Assembly (NCBI GenBank): GCA_950295325.1
Contig: OX485803.1
Coordinates: 53,957,554 to 54,021,553 of the forward strand
Direction: 5' to 3'
Length of the DNA: 64,000 bases
From: Polytrichum commune
Taxonomy: Eukaryota; Streptophyta; Polytrichopsida; Polytrichales; Polytrichaceae
The notes beneath the pieces were generated by a model. That model did no database searches, was not told where the DNA came from, and saw only the letters and a list, made by a program, of their open reading frames with translations. Below are positions 47,334 through 58,738 of the stretch, one piece after another. A program made the translations under genes and the position numbers. Numbering within the stretch: the stretch's first letter is position 1; the number at the start of each line of letters is the position of its first letter.

Positions 47334-48978
47334 CAGTCCATTAAGGCCGGGCTGCCTTTGGGTTAGGGAAAGGCTAGGATCTCAGATTTGACAGATGCTC
47401 TACAACTATCATTCTGGATGAGGGCGAAGAGTCAAAAGCATAGATGGTTGGACATACGAAAGGTCATCTCTATAGGAGTAGCTTGCGTATGGATTCATTA
47501 TTCCAGTATGAAACTTGTTTATATCCTTGTGAGGTTTCAGAACCTTTGTAGCCAGTTCCAAAGAAACTCTGCTTTTGCAATTGATGCGAAATATGGCCTC
47601 CATGCCTAGCTATGGTGGTGTAATGATTCTTGTGACTCATTTGAACTCTCCACATGCAGATTGCAATGATATGAATGACCACACTGGGGTTGTTGAAAGG
47701 ACGAGTCCATGATCATCCATAGTAGATTGGGAAAGGATGATAAATTTAATGAAGACTTTGTTTATCATATCTTGTCATCCAATCATAAATTTTTGGGGTT
47801 TCTTTATCGGTTTTGATTGAAATTATTGTTATCAATTAGGTAAGGTCAGAAGGAATTACTAAATGCCAGTTCGAATTTTACTTGTAATGTGGGAGCAAGC
47901 AGGAGGCGAATTCATGAGGTGGCGTCAACAGGCGAAGAGTCGCAGAGGATGCACAGACTACAATGTCAGAGCAATAACCAATCAGCCAGGCGTCAACAAA
48001 TTTCAAGGTGATTTCAGTTACCCTATCTGAGTAGATAAGGACTGTTGCTTATGGCTATGGTTTATCATCTTAGATCTTCACAAAGAGTACCCAGGCGCTG
48101 GTTGTGATAGATGTACTTCATAACAGAAATAACTTATATACTATTCAGGTTGCAATACTCTCTCTAGTTTTCTGTGGAAGGAAGGTACATAAACCTTGGT
48201 AAGGTAATTTCATGTAAGTACCTGACATAGGTTGTGTGCCATGTAGACATATATACTTCTTTCCCCCAGATAATGTCAGTTAGCGCTTTCTGTGAGTACA
48301 GGCCTTTATCTACATTGCTTCTTTCTCTCGATTCTGTGATTTGAAAGACCGTCCTCGCGAAGTTGATCGATAGGGAAATGCATAGGTTTCTGATATGCGG
48401 TGGAGCGGTTGTTGGATTAGGTTCCTCGTGGTTCAATCTTGTGAATTGGCTCAAATTGGTGATGTCTTGGACTAATCCGGCTGCTGCTTGAATGACTACA
48501 GAGCTTGCTGGAAGAAGGTGAGGAGATGACTATTGCTGGGCACGTCAAGGAGAAGAAATTCCTTCGTCTCAGGCGCTCCTTGTGAGGGCCACAGGGAAAT
48601 TGCCTAGTGTTATTCTAGTAATTAGGATAAGTGGTGCAAGGCTGCAGCTGCATGAAGCTTAATTCCAGTAGAATGTTACTTTAGAGATGCACATGATCAT
48701 GTTTGGCTACCTGTAGAAGGGACTGCTGTCACAGTAGTATCAAAGGTAGGGATGCAAAAAGCGAACTCTATGTATGAGCAAAGCATTTGTAAATGCTCTT
48801 GAGAAAGAGAAAATCAATAAAGAAAAGGTGTTTTACACACCACTTGTGATCAAGTCAGCTGAGAAATGGAGGTAAGGGGTGACCAATTGAAGTTTAGTTA
48901 GTGAGGGAGGACGCCCCCCACCCGGCAGATTTTCACTCGTCAGGCACCTCGGTTGCGGCTTCGTGGACAATTTGCTCC
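47334..48978. other. Non-coding part of the insertion within the MULE
   Basis: No conserved frame is present. It has transcript-like texture with possible splice signals, but I cannot tie it to a gene. Since palindromic units occur on both sides (45744 and 48979), the segment between them probably interrupts an originally longer array or intron. Confidence 0.4.
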
Positions 48979-49000
48979 AATCCCACGGACCAGTGGGATT
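48979..49000. repeat. Isolated palindromic unit outside the array
   Basis: It matches the 22-bp array palindrome except at the centre, where GGACCA replaces GGATCC, so GATC is lost. It lies about 90 bp before the acceptor at 49090, supporting the idea that the array belongs to the same intron. Confidence 0.8.
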
Positions 49001-49090
49001 AAGAGATATGGTCAAATTTTCACAATTTCTTTGCTGCTTCATCTCATTAGTCTTTCATTTTGTTAATGCCATTTGTTTCTCTCTATGTAG

Positions 49091-52000
49091 GAGTTGGAGG
49101 GAATGGATCTCTCCGATGATCTTGTGGTCTTGGAGCCCTCTGTGGAGGAGGAGCAAGCGGAGGATGCTGTGGACTTGAACAACGTCGAAGAGCTGGAGGA
49201 TATTGAGGAGGTTGTTCCAGAACAACTCGAGCAAGTTGACCGGGTGAACACCGACGTGCAGGAGGTAGTTGATTTAGACACTTATGTCTTCCGTTCTTGC
49301 ACCTGCCCTCCTTTAGAGTCAGTGGTTGAGTTATTCTCGTGTGTACTAAATTGAATCGGATGTTTGTAGACTCCCTCTAGACTTCCCGAGGAACCTCCCG
49401 AGTCGGCTAACCCCGAGGAGAGTGAGGTCAATCTTCGAGCGAAGCAGAAACAAGATTCGACGGCAGTCATCAATCGCCTCCGCATTCGGCCTCTTGAGAA
49501 GTCTCGACTTTGCATCCCCCTCTGCCGCTTGCGGGATTTGCCACTCGTTCGGCCCATCAACGAGTTGGATGTCCAGAGGTTGGAGAACGAATTCGTTACG
49601 GGGTACCGAGATGGTGACCGTGTTCTCTATGTTTCCATCTACAACAACAAGGACGACATCTTGGAGGTCACGGAGGACATCTCGTCCACCTAGAGTCCGT
49701 TGTGGAAGCTTGAGAGTGAAAGATTCGATGCATGGATGGCCGCCGACCCCGATCTTGTCCACTTTGTGGGCAAGATGTTCTACGTGTGGGAGGGGAACCA
49801 CCGGTTGACCGCTTGGTGGCGCCACGTGAACAGGTTCCATCCTACGGAAGAGGCGTGGCATATCTCTCCCTATTGTATTGCCTTGGATTCGCGGAAGCAT
49901 AGTGGCGTTCTCATGAATGCCATGAACGACGTGAATTGGTATGTCTCTCTCTATTCTTTGCTACTTCATTCTTTGTTTGTGAGTGTCTTCTCATCTTGTC
50001 TTCTTCAATTTTTTGTAGGTCTATCAAGAACGACCACGTCAAGTCCAGCCTCCCCTCCAAGCTTCACCGCATCCGCTACTTTGGGACCTTGGAGTTGGAG
50101 GACTTCAAGGACCTCATTTCCAAGGAGGATTACTTGGCTTGTATCAATGCCAAGAGGAAGCACAACACTTGGTACCCCTTGACCATCGACGTCTTCGTCT
50201 CCTTTCTCTACAAGGTAATCACTTCCCCACACTTTGATTTCTCTCCTTTCAATTTCCATCTTCTTCGTTGGCTTACCTTTGCTTGCAACCAGAGAGAGAT
50301 CTCCACCGCCTCCGACGCTGCAGCTAGAGCTTACAAGGATGAGACTCCGGCCGATCAGAGGACCGCTCTCGGTGTTTGGAGGGCCATGACACTTGCTGAG
50401 GAGAAGGCCAGAAAGTCCATTCGCTCCAAGAGCTTCGAGAAGTATGTGGCCGTTGCCAACTCCGAGAATACCGACGTCTTCTTTGATGAGGTGCTCCTCT
50501 TCATCTTCTCTTCTCCTTCGATTTGTCCTTCATGATTTCTTCTCGATTTTGCTAACTCACCTCCAATTTCCTCATCTAGATCAATCGGCACTCTCGGTGA
50601 ACACGGTCCCGGACATGACCATCGAGAAGCTTTCTAAGGTGGCCAACACTCATGTCCCGTGTCATTTCAAGGCGAAGTGGCTCCGTTGGTGGAATTCCAC
50701 CATGACTGTCCGAACCGGCAACAAATTCCCTTCCATTGTGCCCCTTAAGGAGAGGGTCCTCGAATCCTGGCTTCATAAGGCCTCTTTCTGGGCTCAAGTG
50801 AATCTCTCCCCTCCTTTGGATTGATTGTTTTCTCTACGGTTGTCTATCCTCATTTCTTGTTTTTCATTCTATGACTACAGTTGGAGGACAGGGTTGATTT
50901 GGAGTTCAAGTCCTTAGAGGCTAGCCTTGGTCGCGCAATTGGGATGTGCAAGGGGGTGTGTTATGTCCACCAAAGTTCGTGGATGGATGGAGGATCCTTC
51001 TCTGGGACCACGCCTTCCCGCATTACTTTGAGGAGAAGTCAAACACGAAGTTCCTCAAGGGCACGAACCTCACTAAGTTTGAAGATGGTATCAAGATCAT
51101 TCACCATGTCCTTTATAGGTATTTCTTCCTCCTCTCCACTTGTCCTTCATTTTCTTTGCAACACTCGAACTTCTCTCATTTTTTCCCATGTCGTTTGCTT
51201 TAGGTACATCTATCACGAGCTTATTCCGAAAGAAGCTCTTTCTGCCTCCTTTCTACCGGTCTATGTCGAGGAGTGGGTTCTGGACTCCTCCCCGAATTTC
51301 ATGTACACTGACGAGCACGATGTTTACCCATTTGCTCACCTCAAGCATGCAGGGTGGTATTTGGACTGTTCAAAGGGATTCGTTCCTCCCTCGGAGGTTC
51401 ATTTGTTCACCTCTTTGAATGCTGAGGCACCCGCTGATGTTGTCTTTCACGAGCCCGTGGTCCCCGAGGAGTCGGTGAAGGGTACGAAGGCATCAAAGGT
51501 TGTTAAGGAAATCAAAAGCAAGAAGGTGAAGGCGGTCTCGGGTACTCAAGCTTCCCAAGCCACTGTGTCTACTCGTTTTGCTACGAAGGCCACCGCCGAG
51601 GCTTCCGTTGCACCTGCTGCCACCTTTGTAGGTAGCCCATCCCTCCCTCTTGCCTTGCATGCCCCCGCTCCTTCTCACAGCACAGCCACTGCCCCCTCTT
51701 TGATTCGCAAGAGGAAGGCATTCGCAGCAGCAATGAGTGCTACATCCTCTGAGACTGCTTCTACCTACAGTCTCATTGAGAATGTAGACATCGGAGTGCT
51801 CATGGACCACTACACGAAGACCAACTCCCACCAAGCGGCCTACCTTCGCATCGAAGAATTCCTTGTCAATGTAGGAGTCCACTTCTTTTTTCATTCTTGC
51901 ATTCATTTCTATCTTGTGAAGCATTCCTCTTCTCTTCTCAACCTTCTTCTTTGCTCTACAGGTTGGTGTCAGTCGGACTCGCCTTAACAGGAATCCCAAG

Positions 52001-53255
52001 TCCCATACCGGTATCGACCTTCTCCTTGTCGATGTACCGGACAATCTCCCGGTGCCCGCCATCTCGACTTCGCCATCCGACATTCCAGCGTGGAACCGCC
52101 GGGGTCCGAGTTTCTTTTATGATGTCTTTACTTTCGCAGAGGACAACCTCCATGACAACGGTGTCCTCGTCATCATGCACCCCGATGCCCCCAAGATGCA
52201 CGACGACATTCGCGATTGGGCCTTGGAATGTCACTTTACTATCGCCAGGGACTGGTGGGGCGTGAATGATCTTCACCTTACGTCCGCACAAGATCCCAAG
52301 ATGTTTGTAAGTATTTCTTCTCCTCCTCTTCATTTACTTCAAGTTGTACATTTTTCTTTTTGTCACTAACTATGCAATTTTCTTTGTAGACAAAACGCTT
52401 CTTCATCAAGGTTCTTGTGCCCCTCAGCTCCACTCTCTCCGTTTACGAGGCGGAGGACTATTCGAAGTTGGGCTTCTCATTGGAGAAGGATTCCTTTCTC
52501 CACAATTTCACGGATGAGGAGAGCCAGCTCATGAAGGATGGCAAGGTGCCATGGAGAGGGGCTCGAGAGAAGAGCATGGAATTCTTAAGCATTGTTATCC
52601 AAACGCTCACGAGGAAGCACAACATTGTCATGGATTGGCAATGTGGCACAGGTTTCTCTTTGCCCTCCTATACTTTGTCTTTGAGTTTCATTTCTTGCTT
52701 TTGCATTTTTAATTTTTTTCTCTACCTCACTCAATTTCTTTTCATTTAGGTGCATCCATCACTGCGTGTCGTATGGCTGAGCGCCACATTGTGGCGCTCG
52801 AGCGAGACTCGGAGATCTTCGAGGCCGTCCTGCTGCCTATGCGGGACTCTGTACCTCCGGCCGAACCCGTTGTCGCACATCCGGACCCCTCTTCTACTGA
52901 ACCTCGGCAAAAGCTCCTGAGGCGTCACAGAAAGTGTGCGTAAGTCTGATTTCTAACTTAGCACCTCTTTCATTGGTTTTTTTTTCATTTCTTTTCTTGC
53001 TTTAGCTTATGCATTCTAGTATGTTGCTTTGTGTGCAGAGTTCCACGGGAGAGCCCTATCCGTGTCCTCAACCCGGACATGTTTCGAAGCCCTCCACGGG
53101 CGTTCGAACTACCTTCGTATGCTGGTGGGCTTGCCCATCAGTTCGCGGTCGCACCATCTCCACCTATTACTCGCGCTCGTCCTGTTGATAGGTGTGTGTT
53201 GGAATATTTAGATGTAGAGGCCAGGCAGGGAATGGAAAGTGATAGAGATGACTAG
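49091..53255 (+). pseudogene. ParB-like plus DNA adenine/cytosine-N4 methyltransferase-like gene
   Basis: Eleven exons fit GT-AG rules: 49091-49264, 49370-49938, 50019-50214, 50293-50490, 50580-50797, 50881-51118, 51204-51870, 51962-52306, 52390-52651, 52750-52939 and 53039-53255. The first ATG is at 49103. Exon 2 encodes a ParB/sulfiredoxin-like region: PINELDVQRLENEF and then FYVWEGNHRLTAWW. A lysine/alanine-rich linker lies in exon 7. Exons 8-10 encode an N4/N6-type methyltransferase in beta-class order, with a motif IV-like DLLLVDVPDNLPVP (DVPD instead of DPPY), DNGVLVIMHP, and the AdoMet-binding MDWQCGTGASITACRMAERH then ALERD. Lesions are an in-frame TAG at about 49691, a lost base near 50586 and another near 50973; exon lengths agree with one missing base in each of exons 5 and 6. 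ParB-methylase fusions are known from phages and bacteria. It sits rightward, opposite the transposase. Confidence 0.78.
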
Positions 53256-54023
53256 GCGTTTTTTAAACTATGAATAGCATTATAACACAAAAAATATATG
53301 TTTTCTTGCCTCCAAACACCCGTGGGGCGTTTGGTTATGTTAAAGGGCACATGCGTCTCTAAAGTGATGCTTGGAATGGTTGGAGCTCGATGTTCTTCAT
53401 TTGTCATATAATTTCTTATATGAAGTAGTAAAAGCCCTTGACATAGTAATTGTTTCCATTCCCCACACATCATATAAGCTTTATATCTAGGTGGGGGAGG
53501 GAATTATTGCATACGAACGTATCTATCACTCGTCCACCGTGAAAACCCTAGAATAGTATGTAACTTTGAGTACTATTGTTTCTTATTAATTTGACATCAA
53601 AATTTGAGGCCAATCAACCTAAAGAATATTCACTTGTTGGATTGTATAAACTTCGCCATTTAAATTATTGTTTCGAGGATGCCCGCATCTAAATGATGAA
53701 GCCAGCCCTAATTACGCCCTTAGCCTTAAACACTAAAACAAATTTGTGAATTAATTAAAACAGAATTTCATTTCAACCTTGAACGGTCCTCATTTAAATC
53801 ACCCTTTCATTTAAATGATGACGTCAGCCCTAATTTCACTATATATATAATAACAAAAATTTGCAGTAGGACCCCCTTCCACGGATTTGGGGTACCCATT
53901 TCCCTAAAAATATACATTTATAATTTTGTCCGGACCAAATTCAGTGGTAATAGGATCCTTATGTTTCAATAAATTTTTGAAAAGCGAGCGGAGAAATTCA
54001 CGAAAACATGACGCTCACCGCTC
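53256..54023. repeat. Right subterminal region of the MULE with direct repeats
   Basis: A unit of about 29 bp, CAT[C/T]TAAATGATGA followed by GTCAGCCCTAATT-like sequence, occurs at 53686-53714 and 53808-53836, 122 bp apart. Related CATTTAAAT phrases lie between. There is no gene after the stop at 53255. Transposons often carry such repeats near their ends, but a binding role is inference. Confidence 0.5.
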
Positions 54024-54061
54024 TACGCTCTACGCTCTACGCTCATGCTGTAACTTTCCCC
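54024..54061 (-). repeat. Right terminal inverted repeat of the giant MULE
   Basis: On the minus strand it begins GGGGAAAGTTACA, followed by GCATGAGCG and GAGCGTA heptads. Further GAGCG phrases lie just inside. Perfect agreement with the left end covers 25 bp. Confidence 0.82.
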
Positions 54062-54070
54062 CAACTTGAT

Positions 54071-57000
54071 CATGTATTGCGTAATGCAACCACATTGCAA
54101 TGTCAGGCTGGAACTACATAGGCGTATTGGTCATATCACAAACCTATTTATTTTGCATACAAATCATTAGATCAAGTCACCAATTTCACATTGTTAAATA
54201 GCGGAGTATTCTTACAACCTGCCACTTGTTTAAAAAACATTGTGGACATTTGGCTCCAATATTCTTCATTCCATTGTTGTTTTTTTTGGGTAATTTCAAA
54301 ATAATTGTAACCATCCTCGTCCTATATAACCACCCAAAACATTGATGGACATCATTAGTAAAAACCACCTAATATATGTCGAACATTCAATAACTACATA
54401 CAAAATTGCATACATAAGAGATGTATTGAGTTGTTGAACAAAAAGGAGAGCCGAGGGGGAGCCTTAGCGATGTAGCTCATTGCAATGAAAATGGCTCAAT
54501 GTACAAGGTGGAGCTCAACATTCTAAAAAAGAAGTCAAAGTGTGAGGATATGGGAAATGGTCACATCGATATGCTTCAACTCAAATATAAAACAAATATA
54601 CAATTTGGAAGATGGGCCTTGGTTGCTTAAACACAACATTCGAGTGTCTTCATGTGACCATGTAATATTATATTGTCATGGAAACTTTGCGTATGTTTGA
54701 ATGCTCAAATTGCGCATGATATGTGCACTCAACTCACGTTGTTTATTAAAAATTCAATAAGAATGAAAGAGACAAATGTGCAACACCATTTTTAAGCCAT
54801 TGGAATGTTCTCTTTAACCAAGTCAACAAATTGTACATGCTTAAACCCTTACTACAATGTTGCCCCATGTTAAAGACAAGCTTCGTGCGCTTCAATCTAC
54901 ACCTAAAGACAAAGTACGGCTCGGATGAGGAGCACATATGAATAGGTTTTACCACATGTACCTAAAGTTACTATGAAACCCAAAATCGGATATCCACATT
55001 AAGATACTACATTGAAGATAACTGTCTTAATTTTCTAGTTGAAGAGCAAAGGGCACTCCATTTCCCAAAAAAAAACCCAAACAATATGGCCTAAAACTAT
55101 GCCATGTGTCATTCACATTGGTTGAGACTCTCGAGGGAACTATATTATGGCATTAGCAAAAATGAACTAAAAGCACGAGGGGATGAACGATATATGTAAT
55201 TTGGGGAAAAAGACAAATGACAAATCGAATGTTCTAGAACGTGCAACGGTTCATGAAAAGGTGGTCAACTCTAACTTTAAAATGTTTTAAAAAAATCACA
55301 CCGTTTCAATAAAAAACATGTTCTACAACCATTGTAACGTGGGCTTGTCTATAATGAACTATTCCAATTGAGAGAATATTTTTGAGTTATTTCCACTTCC
55401 AATGCTCATGATCAACCATGCTCTACATTTGTATCCATGTGAAAATACAGTAGATGGAAGTTTAGCTCATGCCATTTCACACACGAGCCAAGAGCCGTGA
55501 CCATGAAATTATGAGAGCCAAAAAGAAAGTGTCCAAAGGCCGTTTCAAGACACCTCCTAACATCATGTAGTGTGGTGACAAACCCTCAAGTGTAGTGTGA
55601 AGCCATATGTGACCGGGCCCTCAACTAAATGCTATTTCAATGAATTTCTATTCATGCAGGTCCTCACACATGATAAAATAGAAAAAATCAACAATTGTGA
55701 GCATTCGGAGTGCCATGATCTCTCGGTTTTGTGGTAGGCCTACCTCAAAGAGGTGGTTTTAAAAAATATTCCAAGTGACCATGAAATATGATCCATTTGA
55801 TACCATGTAGGAATCCATGTAGACTTTACATCCATCATCTTGCATTCACATGCTCTGTTGGTCCCTCGAGCATAGTGTGAATTAAACTTGGACCGGCTCT
55901 GCCTTTTCCACCAATGAGAGTGCTTGAAATGTAATGGTCACGGGCTCTCCGTCTCGTGTGTGAAGTGGCCCTCATTTGACACTGCAATAGCCCAAAAGTA
56001 TATTATTGGTTTAGAGAAGCTCTCTATGAATATATAAAACAAATTTGCATGAAAAAGGAGATTCTTTTCCATGAATTTATAACCATCACCATCGTTTTTT
56101 CCATTCCTATGAATTTGTGCGGTTGTGCGATTGATGTCAATGTTTGTGCAAAGTAACTGTGTCTCCCCTCTCCTTCCCTTCCTCTCATGCAATAGGTGAT
56201 AAATATTGTAAATGATACCGATAAGTTCATAAGTGCCACTCGTGTGTTTGTTCTTATCAAGTGACACTATTATAGTGCACCAAATCAACGTATTCATAAC
56301 TAAGTACGACTTACTATTAAGGGTTACGCAATGCTACAACTCTCTATTGCATATGTCATTTTTCTTTATCAAGTAGGCTCTCTTACGTGTTATGACATGT
56401 GTACATTACAAGAGTTTATGAAATGTTGTACAAAAAAATGACATTTGTAATTAAAACGTGAGAGGTTTGTATGACTTTGAATCACATGAAATTGACCAAG
56501 CAATGCACATTGATTATGATATAATTGTTACCAACCTCGTGGTGTCACATACTGTATATCGGGGCCCATGAATAAGTTACACTATTTACCAAGATGTCTA
56601 AAATCCATGTACAACATAGATAAGTTTTTGTTATTATTGTTATCAAAAACATAGACTTAACATGAGTTTAGAAAACATTGTAGAGGTGTGTTTGTTGACA
56701 ATTTACAGATTTATGAAAGGAATTTAATAATATAATAGATTTAAGACCTAAGAAATGTATGGATACATAATAAATTACATGTAACTTATTAATTGATTTA
56801 AAATTGACAATTAACATAACAAGGTGTCCAATAAAGGGTGGAGCTACTAAAAGTTGTCACCCTACTCAATCCGTAATTCCTCACTTCTCATTCCTTTACA
56901 CTAACTAGTGGAAAAATTAGTGGACGTGACATCTCTACAATAATAGATAATTGCAACGGACACGGACAACATGGCCCAAATTAGTTGTGGCACAAGAGGA

Positions 57001-57531
57001 GGTTGAATGCGGAGTGAAACATCAATCATGTTTGAAAGTTGGAGGCGCCGTAAAGAAAATCCCACGAACAAATTCATCCCTTGTTTAAATTGAAATTCAT
57101 GACATACTTAGGAGTGGTGGAGGAACCCTTCCGAAACATACATCCCTTCTAAACCTACATTTAGCCTTGGATCTAACATTTTACGGATGACTCTAGCGTT
57201 GCACAACATTCAATAAAAGTTATCTCTCTCGTACTTTGTGATGCAACAATTTTGTTCACTTTTGGTTGGCAGTTGGGATGCAAGGCATTTTGCTAAACCT
57301 CCAAACCAAAAGCATGGTGTATGTAATGAGGTCAATTGACGACTCCCACCAACATGGTTGAACTTTTAAAACACTTTATAGCAGGGGCAACGGCTGGGCG
57401 TATCCGTCCTGCCACTTGTTTGTTCGTTGATGTGTGAAGTAATTTCACACTACCAAATAATTTCGCATGAGATAATTCACTACACTTTCACCTTTGCCAC
57501 GAGCTAACGTACTTACGTAAGGTGGGGAAGA
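54071..57531. other. Intergenic, nothing recognised
   Basis: The region is AT-rich with short open frames only. I saw no RNA gene, repeat family or coding trace that I could support. Confidence 0.4.
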
Positions 57532-57680
57532 GGTCCTAAACATATGCTTTTTAGTAGTGCACAAAATTAATGCAAGGTGAATAGCGAATCCAAATCGTGC
57601 CCGCAACCAACTTCTTCATAGTTATCGGAGCTAGTATGCATATCTTATTCATTATCAAAGTGAATATTTTCTCTTCCTCC
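57532..57680. repeat. Dispersed repeat of about 190 bp, copy 2
   Basis: It shares ACAAAATTAATGCAAG, AATCCAAATCGTG, TCGGAGCTA and TTCATTATCAAAGTGAA in order with the copy at 10745-10930, and most of these with 58129-58320. Confidence 0.5.
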
Positions 57681-57714
57681 CTTTTTGTTTCACTAGCGCA
57701 TGTGCCTTAGGTAA

Positions 57715-58109
57715 GAGCATCCTCAGTCGGTCTAGGTAAAGCTCACTGCAAACCAAGACCTATCTTGCTTAAAATTGCTCAAAATTTAGAGGGAGTGCAC
57801 CAAATCTTGCTTTAAAATGGACAGATCCTCCCACACTCCCTCTAAATGTCAAAAATTTGGAGGGAGTGTGGGAGGATCTTTCCATTTTTAAGCAAGATTT
57901 GGTGCACTCCCTCTAAATTTTGAAAATGTGGTGTTTTCAATGAGGGATTTCACCTACATCAAATTTTTACAATTCTTTTTTCTTGAGAAATATCTCACGT
58001 TTATTTAGGTGTGCTTCTAATGATGGTAATTTCAGTTTCTAATTTTAGGTCAGTCAAAAGATAGGTTTTGGTTTGCAGTGAGCTTTACCCAGACCGACTG
58101 AGGATGCTC
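57715..58109. mobile_element. PIF/Harbinger (Tourist-like) MITE with internal hairpin
   Basis: Terminal inverted repeats of about 50 bp begin GAGCATCCTCAGTCGGTCTA and match the right end nearly perfectly. TAA flanks both sides (57712-57714 and 58110-58112), the 3-bp target typical of PIF/Harbinger. Inside, 57781-57847 and 57854-57920 form a second, almost perfect hairpin with arms of about 67 bp and a short loop. There is no coding sequence in its 395 bp. Confidence 0.93.
57781..57920. repeat. Near-perfect 67-bp hairpin inside the PIF MITE
   Basis: The left arm AAAATTTAGAGGGAGTGCAC and onward pairs with the right arm ending CCCTCTAAATTTT; only a few mismatches occur around position 57815-57823. 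The loop is about 6-7 nt. A transcript of either strand would form a precursor-like foldback. Confidence 0.9.
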
Positions 58110-58128
58110 TAAGGTACTTAAAGTAAGC

Positions 58129-58320
58129 ATGTCTTAAATGAGCCTTTTTTTAGCTCTACACCCTCTCTTCTTGTAAGATATGAAACACAAAATTAATGCA
58201 AGATGATGATTGGACGTGAATTCAAGTCATGCATGTAGTCATTTTCCTCCTAGTTTTCGAAGCTCATATGAATACCTTATTCAAAACCAAAGTGAATGTT
58301 TTCTTTCTCATCAAAAAACC
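58129..58320. repeat. Dispersed repeat of about 190 bp, copy 3
   Basis: This diverged copy has GAAACACAAAATTAATGCAAG and GAAGCTCATATGAATA. With copy 2 it brackets the PIF MITE. Confidence 0.5.
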
Positions 58321-58596
58321 GCATAGGTTGTCATGCTAGTCGTACAAACCTATGTGTTCAATCCAAAAATGAACAAACATGCACTTCCAATAATCATAAC
58401 TAAACCATAACTAAATCATAACTAAACCATGGGAGATCTAATCTTCACTCTGGTTTTTGTTTGATGTTTAATCACAAATTTGTTGATGCAACACAACTTT
58501 AAAGATGTAGATTTTATCAACAGAATATGGAGAGCAAGAAAAACAAACCAAATAACACTCACATACTCTTAGCAACTCCTAGTGATTCTAAATCCA

Positions 58597-58738
58597 GCCA
58601 GTTAAATGTTGACATCTTCTAGCTTTGCTTTATTTATTTGAGGTATATTCTATACATTCCTCTAAAATGTAAGAACTTCAACCAATTGTTTCTCATACTT
58701 AACCAGTTCATAAGTAACTAACCACCGGCTCTCCCGGG
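58597..58738 (+). repeat. Dispersed CCGGTT-rich repeat, copy 3
   Basis: It shares ATGTTGACA, GAGGTATATTCTATA, AGAACTTCAA, TTTCTCATACTTAACCAGTT and GTAACTAAC in order with 19288-19452. Confidence 0.55.

Larger units (their letters stand above)
38830..54061. mobile_element. Giant Mutator-like DNA transposon with a ParB-methyltransferase gene
   Basis: The 15,232-bp interval is flanked by a 9-bp duplication. Its ends share a 25-bp perfect inverted match (38844-38868 with 54024-54048) starting GCATGAGCGTAGAGCGTAGA; the outermost 13-14 bp are diverged but both begin with a G-run. Left genes (minus) encode a SWIM-finger transposase and two small proteins; right genes (plus) encode a basic protein and a ParB/methyltransferase-like protein. 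About 600 bp separate the two divergent groups. A 64-bp palindromic array and a later insertion of about 3 kb with two MITE copies lie in the middle. The lesions in both main genes indicate a non-autonomous or dead copy. MULE membership rests on duplication length, terminal repeats and transposase type. Confidence 0.82.

Noticed and set aside
49282-49900. Long minus-strand frames opposite the ParB exon, including one of 184 codons
   Set aside because: They are antisense shadows of a GC-rich exon whose plus-strand motifs and splice sites are convincing.
51493-52333. Minus-strand frames of 196 and 125 codons opposite the methyltransferase exons
   Set aside because: They cross the plus-strand introns without regard to them and show no family resemblance.
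38821-54070. Chance association of the 9-bp repeats and inverted ends
   Set aside because: Considered because the outer 13-14 bp are poorly matched, but a 9-bp identity at symmetric positions next to a 25-bp perfect inverted match is very unlikely by chance.
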